Both the position numbers and the translations under genes were made by a program. Shown here in pieces: positions 8,016-16,909 of a stretch of DNA of 64,000 bases; the first letter of the stretch is position 1, and every line of letters begins with the position of its first letter. The notes beneath the pieces are model-generated. The model saw nothing but the letters and a program-made list of their open reading frames with translations. It had not been told where the DNA came from and searched no databases. The stretch is taken from the NCBI GenBank assembly GCA_041662485.1, contig JBAZSJ010000010.1, positions 1 to 64,000 of the forward strand, written 5' to 3'. Source of the stretch: Rariglobus sp041662485. GTDB lineage: Bacteria > Verrucomicrobiota > Verrucomicrobiia > Opitutales > Opitutaceae.

Positions 8016-9941
8016 TCAGGCCTTCTTCTCGGCCTTCACAGGCAGGGCGCGGGTTTTGATCTCGGTGACGAGGCGCGCGAGGTAGTCGGCGAAGGGCAGG
8101 GTGCCTTCGTCGCCTTTCGCACGGCTGCGCACGCTAACGCTCTTCGTCTCGGCTTCCTTGGCTCCGAGGACGAGCATGTAGGGAATCTTTTCGAGTTCGG
8201 CGCGGCGCAGCTTGGCACCGAGCTTCTCGTTGCGGTCGTCGAGGGTTGCGCGCACGCCGGCCTCGCGGAGTTGTTTGAGCAACTCTGGGCCGTAGTCGCC
8301 GATCTTGTCGTTGATGGGCACCAGGCGGACCTGCTCGGGCGCGAGCCACACGGGGAAGTCACCGGCGAAGTGCTCGATCAGCACGCCGCAGAAACGCTCC
8401 ATCGAGCCGAAGGGCGCGCGGTGAATCATCACGGGGCGGTGCTTTTCGTTGTCGGCGCCGATGTAGTGCAGGTCGAAGCGCACGGGGAGCACGTAGTCCA
8501 CTTGAACGGTGCCGAGCTGCCATTCGCGGCCGATCACGTCTTTGATGACGAAGTCGATCTTGGGTCCGTAGAACGCGGCTTCGCCGGGTTCTTCGGTGAA
8601 GGGAACGCCGAGCGTGGACGCGGCGTCGCGGCAGGCGGCTTCGGCGAGGTCCCATTGCTCGGGGTTGCCGGCGAACTTCTTGCCGTCCGGATCGCGCAGG
8701 CCGACGCGCACGCGGTAATCGGACATGCCGAGCGTGGTGAGCACGGTTTTCACGAGCGATAGACAGCCTTGGACTTCGGTGGCGACCTGTTCCTGCGTGC
8801 AGAAGAGGTGGGCGTCGTCCTGGGTGAAGCCGCGCACGCGCGTCATGCCGTTGAGCTCGCCGGACTGCTCCCAGCGATAGACGGTGCCGAACTCGGCGAG
8901 ACGCACGGGCAGGTCGCGGTAGGAGTGAGGCTGCGAGGCGAAGATCTTGATGTGGTGCGGGCAGTTCATCGGCTTCAGCATGAAGCCGTCGAGGAGCTTG
9001 GTCGGGTCCATCACGCGGTCCTGGCCGATGACTTCTTTGCCGGCGCGTTCGTTGATGCCGGCGGCGAAGTGCGACGACACGGCTTCGAGGCGAGCGGTCA
9101 TCTCGGCGCAGCCGCAGCCTTCGGAGGCGATCTGCGCGAGCTGGTCGGGCTCGGGGATGGCGGGGAATTGCGACTCTTTGTAGTAGGGGAAGTGGCCGGA
9201 GGTTTTGTAGAGCGCGAGCTTGCCGATGTGCGGCGTGAAGACCTGCGAGTAGCCCTGTTTGCGGAGCTCGCTCATGATGAAGTCCTGCAACTCCTGGCGG
9301 ATGACGGAGCCGTTGGGCGTCCAGAGGATGAGGCCTTGGCCGACGTCTTCGTCGATGTGGAAGAGCTGGAGTTCTTTGCCGAGCTTGCGGTGGTCGCGGG
9401 CCTTGGCCTGCTCCTGGCGTTCGAGGTATTGGGCGAGTTCTTCCTTGGTGGGGAAGGCGGTGCCGTAGATGCGTTGGAGCTGTTTGTTCTTCTCGTCGCC
9501 GCGATGGTAGGCACCGGCGATGGAGAGCAGCTTGAAGGCTTTTAGCTTGGACGAGTAGCGCACGTGGGTGCCGGCGCAGAGGTCCATGAACTCGCCGTTC
9601 TGGTAGAAGGAGATTTTTTCGCCCTCGGGGATGTCGGCGAGACGACCGAGTTTGTAGCGTTCCTGTCCGCGCGACTTGATGATCTCGACTGCTTCCTCGC
9701 GGGAGACTTCCTTGCGGATGAAAGCTTGGTTCTCCTCGGCAACCTTCTTCATCTCGGCCTCGAGGGCGGGCAGATCCTCAAGGGTGAGTTTCTTGTCCAG
9801 GTCGATGTCGTAGTAGAACCCGGTGTCGGTGGGCGGACCGATGTCGAGCTTGGCGTCCGGGTAGAGACGCAGAATGGCGGTCGCGAGGATGTGCGAACCG
9901 GAGTGGCGGAGTTCTTCGAGCGGAGACATAACGTGGGACAT
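8016..9941 (-). CDS. thrS: Threonyl-tRNA synthetase lacking the TGS domain
   Basis: This class II synthetase charges tRNA with threonine. The 641-aa protein starts directly in the editing domain (LRHSGSHILATAI, GFYYDIDLD), with no N-terminal TGS domain of about 60 residues. The catalytic core shows NCPHHIKIF with a zinc-ligand cysteine, motif 2 EFGTVYRWEQSGEL, and VMIHRAPFGSMERF near motif 3; a C-terminal anticodon domain follows. An extra segment of roughly 50-60 residues, containing EGCGCAEM, sits between HFPYYKESQFP and FMLKPMNCPH. Start is at 9941 (MSHVMSPLEEL); the Met four codons on is also possible. Confidence 0.93.
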   Translation of the reverse strand: MSHVMSPLEELRHSGSHILATAILRLYPDAKLDIGPPTDTGFYYDIDLDKKLTLEDLPALEAEMKKVAEENQAFIRKEVSREEAVEIIKSRGQERYKLGRLADIPEGEKISFYQNGEFMDLCAGTHVRYSSKLKAFKLLSIAGAYHRGDEKNKQLQRIYGTAFPTKEELAQYLERQEQAKARDHRKLGKELQLFHIDEDVGQGLILWTPNGSVIRQELQDFIMSELRKQGYSQVFTPHIGKLALYKTSGHFPYYKESQFPAIPEPDQLAQIASEGCGCAEMTARLEAVSSHFAAGINERAGKEVIGQDRVMDPTKLLDGFMLKPMNCPHHIKIFASQPHSYRDLPVRLAEFGTVYRWEQSGELNGMTRVRGFTQDDAHLFCTQEQVATEVQGCLSLVKTVLTTLGMSDYRVRVGLRDPDGKKFAGNPEQWDLAEAACRDAASTLGVPFTEEPGEAAFYGPKIDFVIKDVIGREWQLGTVQVDYVLPVRFDLHYIGADNEKHRPVMIHRAPFGSMERFCGVLIEHFAGDFPVWLAPEQVRLVPINDKIGDYGPELLKQLREAGVRATLDDRNEKLGAKLRRAELEKIPYMLVLGAKEAETKSVSVRSRAKGDEGTLPFADYLARLVTEIKTRALPVKAEKKA

Positions 9942-9980
9942 GTTCGGAAAGGGAGGAGAATTATCGGAATCGGAGTTTTG

Positions 9981-10075
9981 TCACAGAGAGCACAGAGGGA
10001 TCACAGAGTGTCACGGAGGAATACAACCGGATTGGCTCTGTGAAGCTCTGTGCAACCTCGGTATTCCCTCTGTGA
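9981..10075. repeat. CACAGAG-type interrupted palindrome
   Basis: Several CACAGAG words on the left (TCACAGAGAGCACAGAGGGA, TCACAGAG) are mirrored by CTCTGTG words on the right ending CCCTCTGTGA. It lies between cysS and thrS and is a different family from the GTAG repeats. Confidence 0.6.
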
Positions 10076-10089
10076 CGAATGTTCGGTGG

Positions 10090-11523
<1,434 letters not shown>

Positions 11524-11621
11524 GAAGAAGGGAAGGGGTCTTGTTAACAGGGTTTCTCGTCGGGCGGAAAGGTGTTTTTTGCGGACGCGGCCTCCGCGGG
11601 TTGAAGACAGGCCGCGAAAGC

Positions 11622-11661
11622 GATGCACAAGTATGTTCCGACCGGAACATACTTGTGCATC
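11622..11661. promoter_or_regulatory. 40-bp perfect palindrome between cysS and hemB
   Basis: GATGCACAAGTATGTTCCG, a two-base AC centre, then its exact reverse complement. The 19-bp arms have no mismatch. It lies in the divergent gap about 100 bases from each start codon. It could be a dimeric repressor site, a REP-type insertion or a hairpin in a leader. There is no T run, so it is not a simple terminator. Confidence 0.7.
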
Positions 11662-11775
11662 AGATAAGGAGCGTGGATGTGGCGGGTTCGCTTGGTTTGC
11701 GGGAGGGCCTGATTTTCGTGCCTTAGGAAAACAATGGCGGACGGGGAACATCCATGTTTGGTTGATCGGCCTAGC

Positions 11776-12783
11776 ATGGCCACATTCAAGCTCGATTTGA
11801 CCCATCGTCCGCGCCGCCTACGGCGCAATTCCACCGTCCGCTCGCTCGTCGAGGAGACGGTGCTGACGCCGGCGGACTTCATCGCGCCGTTGTTCGTGGT
11901 CGACGGCAAGGGTGCCCCGGAACCCATCGCCTCGATGACCGGGGTGTTCCGTTACAATATCGCCGATCTGGTCAAGGAATGTCGTGCGCTGGCCAAGCTG
12001 GGCGTGCCGGCGGTGGCGCTGTTCCCCAAGCTGTCCGCCAAGCTGAAAGATGAAACGGGCACGGCGGCCCTTGCGGAAGACGCGTTGATTTTGCGTGCGG
12101 TGCGTGCGGTCAAGAAGGCCGTTCCGGAACTGATCGTGATGACCGACATCGCGCTGGATCCCTACACGACGCACGGGCACGACGGCGTGCTGACTCCCGA
12201 CGATCTGGACGTGGCCAACGACGCCACTGTGGAGATTCTGGTCAAGATGGCGGTTCTTCACGCCCGGACGGGCGTAGATTTCGTGGCGCCGTCGGACATG
12301 ATGGACGGCCGCATCGGAGCGATTCGCAAGGCGCTGGATGCGGCGGGTTGCACGGAGACGGCCATCATGGGGTATTCGGCGAAGTTTGCCTCGGCCTATT
12401 ACGGTCCGTTTCGCGATGCGGTGGGCAGCGCCTCGTCGGCCGGCACGCATCATCTCGACAAGCGCACCTATCAGCTCAATCCGGCCAACCGTCGCGAGGC
12501 CTTGATCGAGATCGCGCTCGATGAGGCGGAAGGGGCGGACATCCTCATGGTGAAACCGGCGGGGGCCTATCTCGACATCATCCGCGAGGTGCGCAACGCC
12601 ACGCGCAAGCCGGTCGCCGCTTATCAAGTGTCCGGCGAATACGCGCAGATCCAGGCGGCGGCCAAGATGGGCTGGCTCGACCTGGCGCGCACGCGCCACG
12701 AATCGCTGATTGCGATCAAACGGGCGGGTGCGGACATGATCCTGACCTATTTCGCAAAAGAAATGGCCGCCGTGCTTAGGTGA
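11776..12783 (+). CDS. hemB: Porphobilinogen synthase (delta-aminolevulinate dehydratase)
   Basis: This enzyme condenses two 5-aminolevulinate molecules to porphobilinogen in haem synthesis. The 335-aa protein has the usual length. The two active-site lysines are seen in GYSAKFASAYYGPFRDA and ILMVKPAGAYLDI. The substrate and metal region reads MTDIALDPYTTHGHDG, which lacks the zinc-type triple cysteine (the segment has D, T and H instead), suggesting a magnesium-dependent type. The ATG at 11776 begins MATFKLDLTHRPRRLRRN, matching family starts. Confidence 0.94.
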   Translation: MATFKLDLTHRPRRLRRNSTVRSLVEETVLTPADFIAPLFVVDGKGAPEPIASMTGVFRYNIADLVKECRALAKLGVPAVALFPKLSAKLKDETGTAALAEDALILRAVRAVKKAVPELIVMTDIALDPYTTHGHDGVLTPDDLDVANDATVEILVKMAVLHARTGVDFVAPSDMMDGRIGAIRKALDAAGCTETAIMGYSAKFASAYYGPFRDAVGSASSAGTHHLDKRTYQLNPANRREALIEIALDEAEGADILMVKPAGAYLDIIREVRNATRKPVAAYQVSGEYAQIQAAAKMGWLDLARTRHESLIAIKRAGADMILTYFAKEMAAVLR

Positions 12784-12787
12784 GAGA

Positions 12788-12847
12788 GTAGACGCGGCAT
12801 CCTGCCGCGTTGGGATGTTTCGAAACGCGGCAAGATGCCGCGTCTAC
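12788..12847. repeat. GTAG-type inverted repeat pair (BIME)
   Basis: GTAGACGCGGCATCCTGCCG is mirrored by CGGCAAGATGCCGCGTCTAC. It starts directly after the hemB stop codon. Confidence 0.85.
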
Positions 12848-12852
12848 TTTGG

Positions 12853-12886
12853 ACAAAAAAAGAGGCTCCAGATCGGAGCCTCTTTT
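12853..12886. terminator. Bidirectional terminator between hemB and the acidic protein gene
   Basis: A run of A, then AGAGGCTCC, a short loop, GGAGCCTCT and a run of T. It can serve both converging genes. Confidence 0.8.
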
Positions 12887-12910
12887 GCACATGGGGTTTT
12901 TGAGGTGGCC

Positions 12911-13723
12911 TCAGCGCTTCTTTTTGGCGGCCTTCTTCGGCTTTTCGTCGTCATCGTCGTCGGACGACGCCTTGGACTTGGGACCGTCGTCGTCCTCGTC
13001 TTCCTCGTCGTCGTCGGACTTGGGCTTTTTCTCGCCATCCTCGTCTTCGGATTCTTCGTCGTCGTCCCACTTGAGGGATTCGTCGTTCTTGAGTTTTTCT
13101 TCCTCGTCGGCGTCGAGTTCGGGCAGATCTTCGTCGTCAATGTCCTCGCCGTCGCCGGATTTGCCTGCTTCCTCGCCTTCCTCGGTTTCCCAGCCGGCGG
13201 GAACATAATCAAGGATGGCGCAGAGTTCCTCGAAGGTGTGGATGGCCTTGCCCTCGATGAAGCTGGCGTTCTGGTCCTCGCGGATCTCGTCCTCGACCTC
13301 GTCGACGGTGAGCTTGGACTCGAACTTGAAGATGTCGTTGAGCATCTTCACGCGGCAGCGGGTGAGATGGTCGAGCAGGTCGGCGTAGGGCCCGTTTTCC
13401 TCGTCGAGGATGTCGGCGAGGGCGAAAAGTTTTTCATCGGACTCGAAGAACGAGTCCTTCACGCGCTTGAGGCGGACGCGCTGGGCGCCGGCTTCCTTCT
13501 CGATGCGGAAGGGGATGAAGGCGGACTCCATGGTGTCCTGGTCGAAGCCATAGTCGCGCAAAGGCTCCACCAATTCGATGAGGTGGGCCATCTGGCGGGG
13601 GTCTATGATGCTGAGGCCGTCGACGTCCCAGCGGACGGGATCACTGACTTCGTCGACCCACCAGTTGTGGTCTTCACCGAGACGAACAATGCACCAATCT
13701 AGAGTTGCGGAGGATTTTGCCAT
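12911..13723 (-). CDS. Conserved hypothetical protein with long acidic tail, 270 aa
   Basis: Residues 1 to about 175 form a structured part (LDWCIVRLGEDHNWWVDEV near the start, MLNDIFKFESKLTVDEVEDE later). The remaining third is a low-complexity acidic tail of Asp, Glu, Ser and Lys blocks, ending in the basic KKAAKKKR. Acidic tails of this kind often bind basic partners such as nucleic-acid proteins or ribosomal proteins; the role here is unknown. I placed the start at 13723 (MAKSSATLDW); a frame start ten codons upstream lacks support. It is monocistronic and divergent from pyrD. Confidence 0.75.
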   Translation of the reverse strand: MAKSSATLDWCIVRLGEDHNWWVDEVSDPVRWDVDGLSIIDPRQMAHLIELVEPLRDYGFDQDTMESAFIPFRIEKEAGAQRVRLKRVKDSFFESDEKLFALADILDEENGPYADLLDHLTRCRVKMLNDIFKFESKLTVDEVEDEIREDQNASFIEGKAIHTFEELCAILDYVPAGWETEEGEEAGKSGDGEDIDDEDLPELDADEEEKLKNDESLKWDDDEESEDEDGEKKPKSDDDEEDEDDDGPKSKASSDDDDDEKPKKAAKKKR

Positions 13724-13987
13724 GGATGTTGCTGAAGAATTGAGCCGCAGCAAAGAGCGCGGGCGGCGGCGGAGTCAAACCGCGAAAGCAACTTTCTTAA
13801 ACTTTCTTTGGGGAGCCGCCGCGCTCTCATTCGGGCCTGGAATTTTGCGCGCAGCGTGCGGCGGGTCGTTTGAAAAACAAGCACAAAAACAAGGGATTAA
13901 ATTTGAGGCACCGCCTCGTAACCGCAGGAACGACGGAGCCATGGCGGACACTTGATTTTTTTCAATGCCCGCGCAGTGTCGCGCGAC

Positions 13988-15055
13988 ATGGGTTTTATTT
14001 ATGAAGAGGTGGTGCGTCGCGTGGTGTTCGAACTCGATTCCGAGCAGGCGCACGAATTGGGCGTCAACGCGATGGCGTTGCTGGGCCGGTGCGCGCCCGC
14101 GTGCCGCCTGCTGGAGGCGGCGAACCGTCTGCCCGCGTCGCTCTACCGGCCCATCGAGGCGTTCGGGTTGAGATTTCCCAACGCCATCGGCCTTGCCGCC
14201 GGTTTCGACAAGAACGCGCAGGCCTGGCCGGCGGCGGCCGCGCTCGGGTTTGGCCACGTGGAGATCGGCACGGTCACGGCGCTGGCGCAGCCGGGCAACC
14301 CGAAGCCGCGCGCGTTTCGTTACCCGGAGCAACAGGCGGTGATCAACCGCATGGGCTTTAACAACGAAGGGGCGCAAGCCGTCGCCGCCCGTCTCGCCGG
14401 CCAGACCGGACCGGGCAAGCGGCGGATTCCGCTCGGCATCAATCTGGGCAAGTCCAAGGTCGCCCCGCTGGAGGAGGCGGTGGCGGACTATCTGACGAGT
14501 TTCGCCGCGCTGGCCGACCATGCGGATTATCTGGTGTTGAACGTCTCCAGCCCGAACACGCCGGGCTTGCGCCAGCTTCAGGATGTGAAACCGCTGCGCG
14601 AATTGCTGGGCGCGATCATGGCGGCCAATCGCGGGAGGGCGGCGAAGAAAAAAACGACGCTGCTGCCGGTGCTGCTTAAGATCGCTCCGGACCTGACTTT
14701 CCCGCAGATCGATGGTGCGTTGGAGGTGATCGCCGAGTTTGGACTCGCGGGCGTCATCGCCACGAACACGACGCTGGCTCGCCCCGGTTATTTTGAGGCC
14801 GTCGGGCAGGCGGGCGGTTTGAGCGGGGCCCCGCTGCGGGCGCGTTCGACCGAGATCATCAGCTATATTTCAAAGACCATGCACGGTCGTCTGCCGATCA
14901 TCGGGGTGGGAGGCATCATGGACGAGGCGGGCGCGGGCGAAAAGATGGATGCCGGCGCGACGCTGCTGCAGGTTTACACGGGCATGATCTACCGAGGGCC
15001 GTTCTTTGCGCGCGATCTGGCGCGTGCGGTGTCATTGAGGCAGCGGCGTTTTTGA
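13988..15055 (+). CDS. pyrD: Dihydroorotate dehydrogenase, quinone-dependent (class 2)
   Basis: This FMN enzyme oxidises dihydroorotate to orotate in pyrimidine synthesis, passing electrons to membrane quinones. The 355-aa protein has the class 2 N-terminal extension (about residues 1-50) for membrane contact, then GLAAGFDKNAQ, RMGFNNEG, the catalytic-serine region LNVSSPNTPGLRQL, and the FMN phosphate site IIGVGGI. The ATG at 13988 begins MGFIYEEVVRR, as in relatives. The other pyrimidine genes of the window lie beyond the island at 57-60 kb. Confidence 0.94.
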   Translation: MGFIYEEVVRRVVFELDSEQAHELGVNAMALLGRCAPACRLLEAANRLPASLYRPIEAFGLRFPNAIGLAAGFDKNAQAWPAAAALGFGHVEIGTVTALAQPGNPKPRAFRYPEQQAVINRMGFNNEGAQAVAARLAGQTGPGKRRIPLGINLGKSKVAPLEEAVADYLTSFAALADHADYLVLNVSSPNTPGLRQLQDVKPLRELLGAIMAANRGRAAKKKTTLLPVLLKIAPDLTFPQIDGALEVIAEFGLAGVIATNTTLARPGYFEAVGQAGGLSGAPLRARSTEIISYISKTMHGRLPIIGVGGIMDEAGAGEKMDAGATLLQVYTGMIYRGPFFARDLARAVSLRQRRF

Positions 15056-15070
15056 CGCGCCGCCGGCGGA

Positions 15071-16009
15071 TCAGATGGACCAGTCCCAGGCCTGCAGTTC
15101 CGCCTTGTCGCGGCATTCGAGGGCCTTCTCCTTCTTGCGGCGGGAGCGGATGACGAGGTTCTCGTTCTTATAGTAGGCGATGCTGTTGGCGGGCACGGGC
15201 TCGAGAATCCAGACGTTGGCGCCGATGATCGAGTGCGCGCCGATGCGCGTGTCGCCGCCGAGGATGGTGGCGTGCGCGTAGATGGTGACGTGGTCGTCGA
15301 TGTCGGGGTGGCGTTTCACGCCCTTGATCGGGTTGCCGTCGTTGTCGACCTCGAAGGATTTCGCGCCGAGGGTCACGCCCTGGTAGATTTTGACGTGGTT
15401 GCCGATGTGCGCGGTTTCGCCGATGACGACGCCGGTGCAGTGGTCGATGAAGAAATGCGTGCCGATCTGCGCGCCGGGATGGATGTCGGTGCCGGTACGT
15501 TCATGGGCATACTCGGTGATCATGCGCGGAAGGATGGGCACGCCGAGTTTGTAGAGGACGTGGGCGATGCGCTGGAGCGAGATCACGAGGACGCACGGGT
15601 AGGCGAGGATGATTTCCTCGGTGCTGCGGGCGGCGGGGTCTCCGCTGTAGGCGGCCTGAACATCGGTCTGCACGATCCGGCGAACCTGGGGCATGGCGGC
15701 GAGCATCTCCATGGCCATGCGGGCCGCGTTGGCGGCGGGATCGGGATCCTTGGCGAAACGCAGGGCTTTCTCAATGTCGGAGGAGAGGCGGATGTTGATG
15801 GCCTCGAGGCGGCGTGCGGTGAGTTCGGGAACTTCCTTCTTGGTCAGGATGGACTGCTCGAAGAAGCCCGGAAAGAGCAGGTGCATGAAGTCGGAGGCAA
15901 GCCGGTTGACCGACTCCTCGGAGGGCAGGTTGATGCCGTCGAAGTGGTTGATGCCGCCTTCGGTCTCATAGGAGGCGAGCAGGGCGCGTTTGATTTCTTC
16001 CAACGTCAT
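15071..16009 (-). CDS. cysE: Serine O-acetyltransferase
   Basis: The enzyme makes O-acetylserine from serine and acetyl-CoA, the first step of cysteine synthesis. The 312-aa protein has a helical N-terminal half and a left-handed beta-helix made of hexapeptide turns. Key stretches are PRMITEYAHERTGTDIHPGA, FIDHCTGVVIGETA with the catalytic histidine, GNHVKIYQGVTLGA and TIYAHATILGGDTRIG. It resembles the longer EpsC/SAT type. The start at 16009 (MTLEEIKRALL) is chosen over an upstream in-frame codon. It is the last chromosomal gene before the island. Confidence 0.92.
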   Translation of the reverse strand: MTLEEIKRALLASYETEGGINHFDGINLPSEESVNRLASDFMHLLFPGFFEQSILTKKEVPELTARRLEAINIRLSSDIEKALRFAKDPDPAANAARMAMEMLAAMPQVRRIVQTDVQAAYSGDPAARSTEEIILAYPCVLVISLQRIAHVLYKLGVPILPRMITEYAHERTGTDIHPGAQIGTHFFIDHCTGVVIGETAHIGNHVKIYQGVTLGAKSFEVDNDGNPIKGVKRHPDIDDHVTIYAHATILGGDTRIGAHSIIGANVWILEPVPANSIAYYKNENLVIRSRRKKEKALECRDKAELQAWDWSI

Positions 16010-16105
16010 GGGATGCGGGACATTCCACGCGCATTGGGCGCGGGTCAAATCCAGATGAGGTATTCTGTCATCCTTGCGGGTATGAACTCGAATGATGCAC
16101 TTGGG

Positions 16106-16140
16106 CTAAAAATACAAAAGCCGCGCTTGTGGCGCGGCTT
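16106..16140 (-). terminator. Original terminator of the tRNA-Leu gene, stranded by the island
   Basis: On the minus strand AAGCCGCGC, a short loop and GCGCGGCTT are followed by TTGTATTTTT. It directly abuts the duplicated tRNA 3' end at 16141, exactly where a tRNA terminator belongs, yet the intact tRNA is now at 52751-52835. Confidence 0.8.
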
Positions 16141-16171
16141 AAAAGTGGTGCTCGGGAAGGGACTCGAACCC
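16141..16171 (-). other. Left attachment site: 31-bp copy of the tRNA-Leu 3' end
   Basis: The 31 bases are identical to 52746-52776. They comprise the T-arm 3' half, acceptor strand and CCA of the tRNA plus five flanking bases. The match stops at 16172, where the rest of the tRNA is missing. Confidence 0.93.
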
Positions 16172-16289
16172 AAAGCGCCGGTGCTGGCTAAGTCCCTAAA
16201 AAACACGGACTTAGTTGGTGGTTAGTAGTTTAGAACTTGAATAGAGAAGCAGGAAAATGCAGCGAAGTGAAGCCAAAAACAACAAATTT

Positions 16290-16309
16290 GGCAACCTTTG
16301 GGCAACCTA
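16290..16309. promoter_or_regulatory. Candidate integrase arm-type sites, left end
   Basis: Two direct copies, GGCAACCT at 16290-16297 and GGCAACCTA at 16301-16309, 11 bases apart. The same word occurs twice beside the right att site (52691-52718). Confidence 0.6.
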
Positions 16310-16371
16310 AAGCGATGCCGTGGCGGGTCTGTTCGCGATCCTCGAGCGGTTGCGTTCATGATGTGACCGCC

Positions 16372-16888
16372 ATGAAATCATCACGCAAAAAAAACGCCTC
16401 GTCAGCCCCAGTGTGCCGCCTGCGGTGCGCTGTTCATCCCTGAGCCTCGCGCGGCTGGTCGGCAGAAATACTGCACACGGATCAAGTGCCGGAAAATCAG
16501 TCACGATCTGAGTCAAAAACGGTGGCTGAGAAACAAGAAGGGCAGGGCCTATCACACCGGATCGGAGGCACTCGACCGAGTGAGGGACTGGCGCGGAACG
16601 CATCCGCAGTATTGGCGTCGCCGTGCCACTGGAAAGGGGCAGACGCCAGACCTGCACGCTGTGCTGGCAGAGTTCTTTTCGAGAGATTCCTGCGCTGCGT
16701 TACAAGATTCCTGGCCTCCTCAAGTCGTTGCAGTCGTTGGGATCATCGGGTGGCTGCGGGGCCATGCGTTACAAGATCCCATCGCTTGCGACCTGCGCGA
16801 AATCATGGTGTGCGGAAATGCCGTCCTCTCTGCCCTCGAAACCGCAACCGCCAACAAGAGCACCCCGCACCCTCGGGAACCTCACTAA
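16372..16888 (+). pseudogene. Zinc-ribbon protein with a frameshift at an A8 tract
   Basis: From the ATG at 16372 the frame reads MKSSRKK and then leaves the coding frame at eight A (16387-16394). With one A fewer it continues as TPRQPQCAACGALFIPEPRA and runs about 170 aa to the TAA at 16886-16888. The shifted frame has a four-cysteine ribbon (CAAC ... YCTRIKC) and a W/Y-rich segment (DWRGTHPQYWRRR). No start codon exists in the second frame before the cysteines. I recall small zinc-ribbon proteins like this sitting before such serine recombinases. The break may be a true mutation, a sequencing error or transcriptional slippage. Confidence 0.65.
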
Positions 16889-16909
16889 AACCGCCTACAT
16901 CGCGTAATC

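Noticed and set aside
9981..10075. CRISPR-like array from repeated CACAGAG words
   Set aside because: The words are inverted rather than regularly spaced direct repeats, have no uniform spacers, and no cas gene is present. No CRISPR array was seen in the window.
11622..11661. LexA box at the centre of the 40-bp palindrome
   Set aside because: TGTTC and GAACA are six bases apart here, whereas the Verrucomicrobia-type LexA motif I recall has four. No SOS gene is adjacent.
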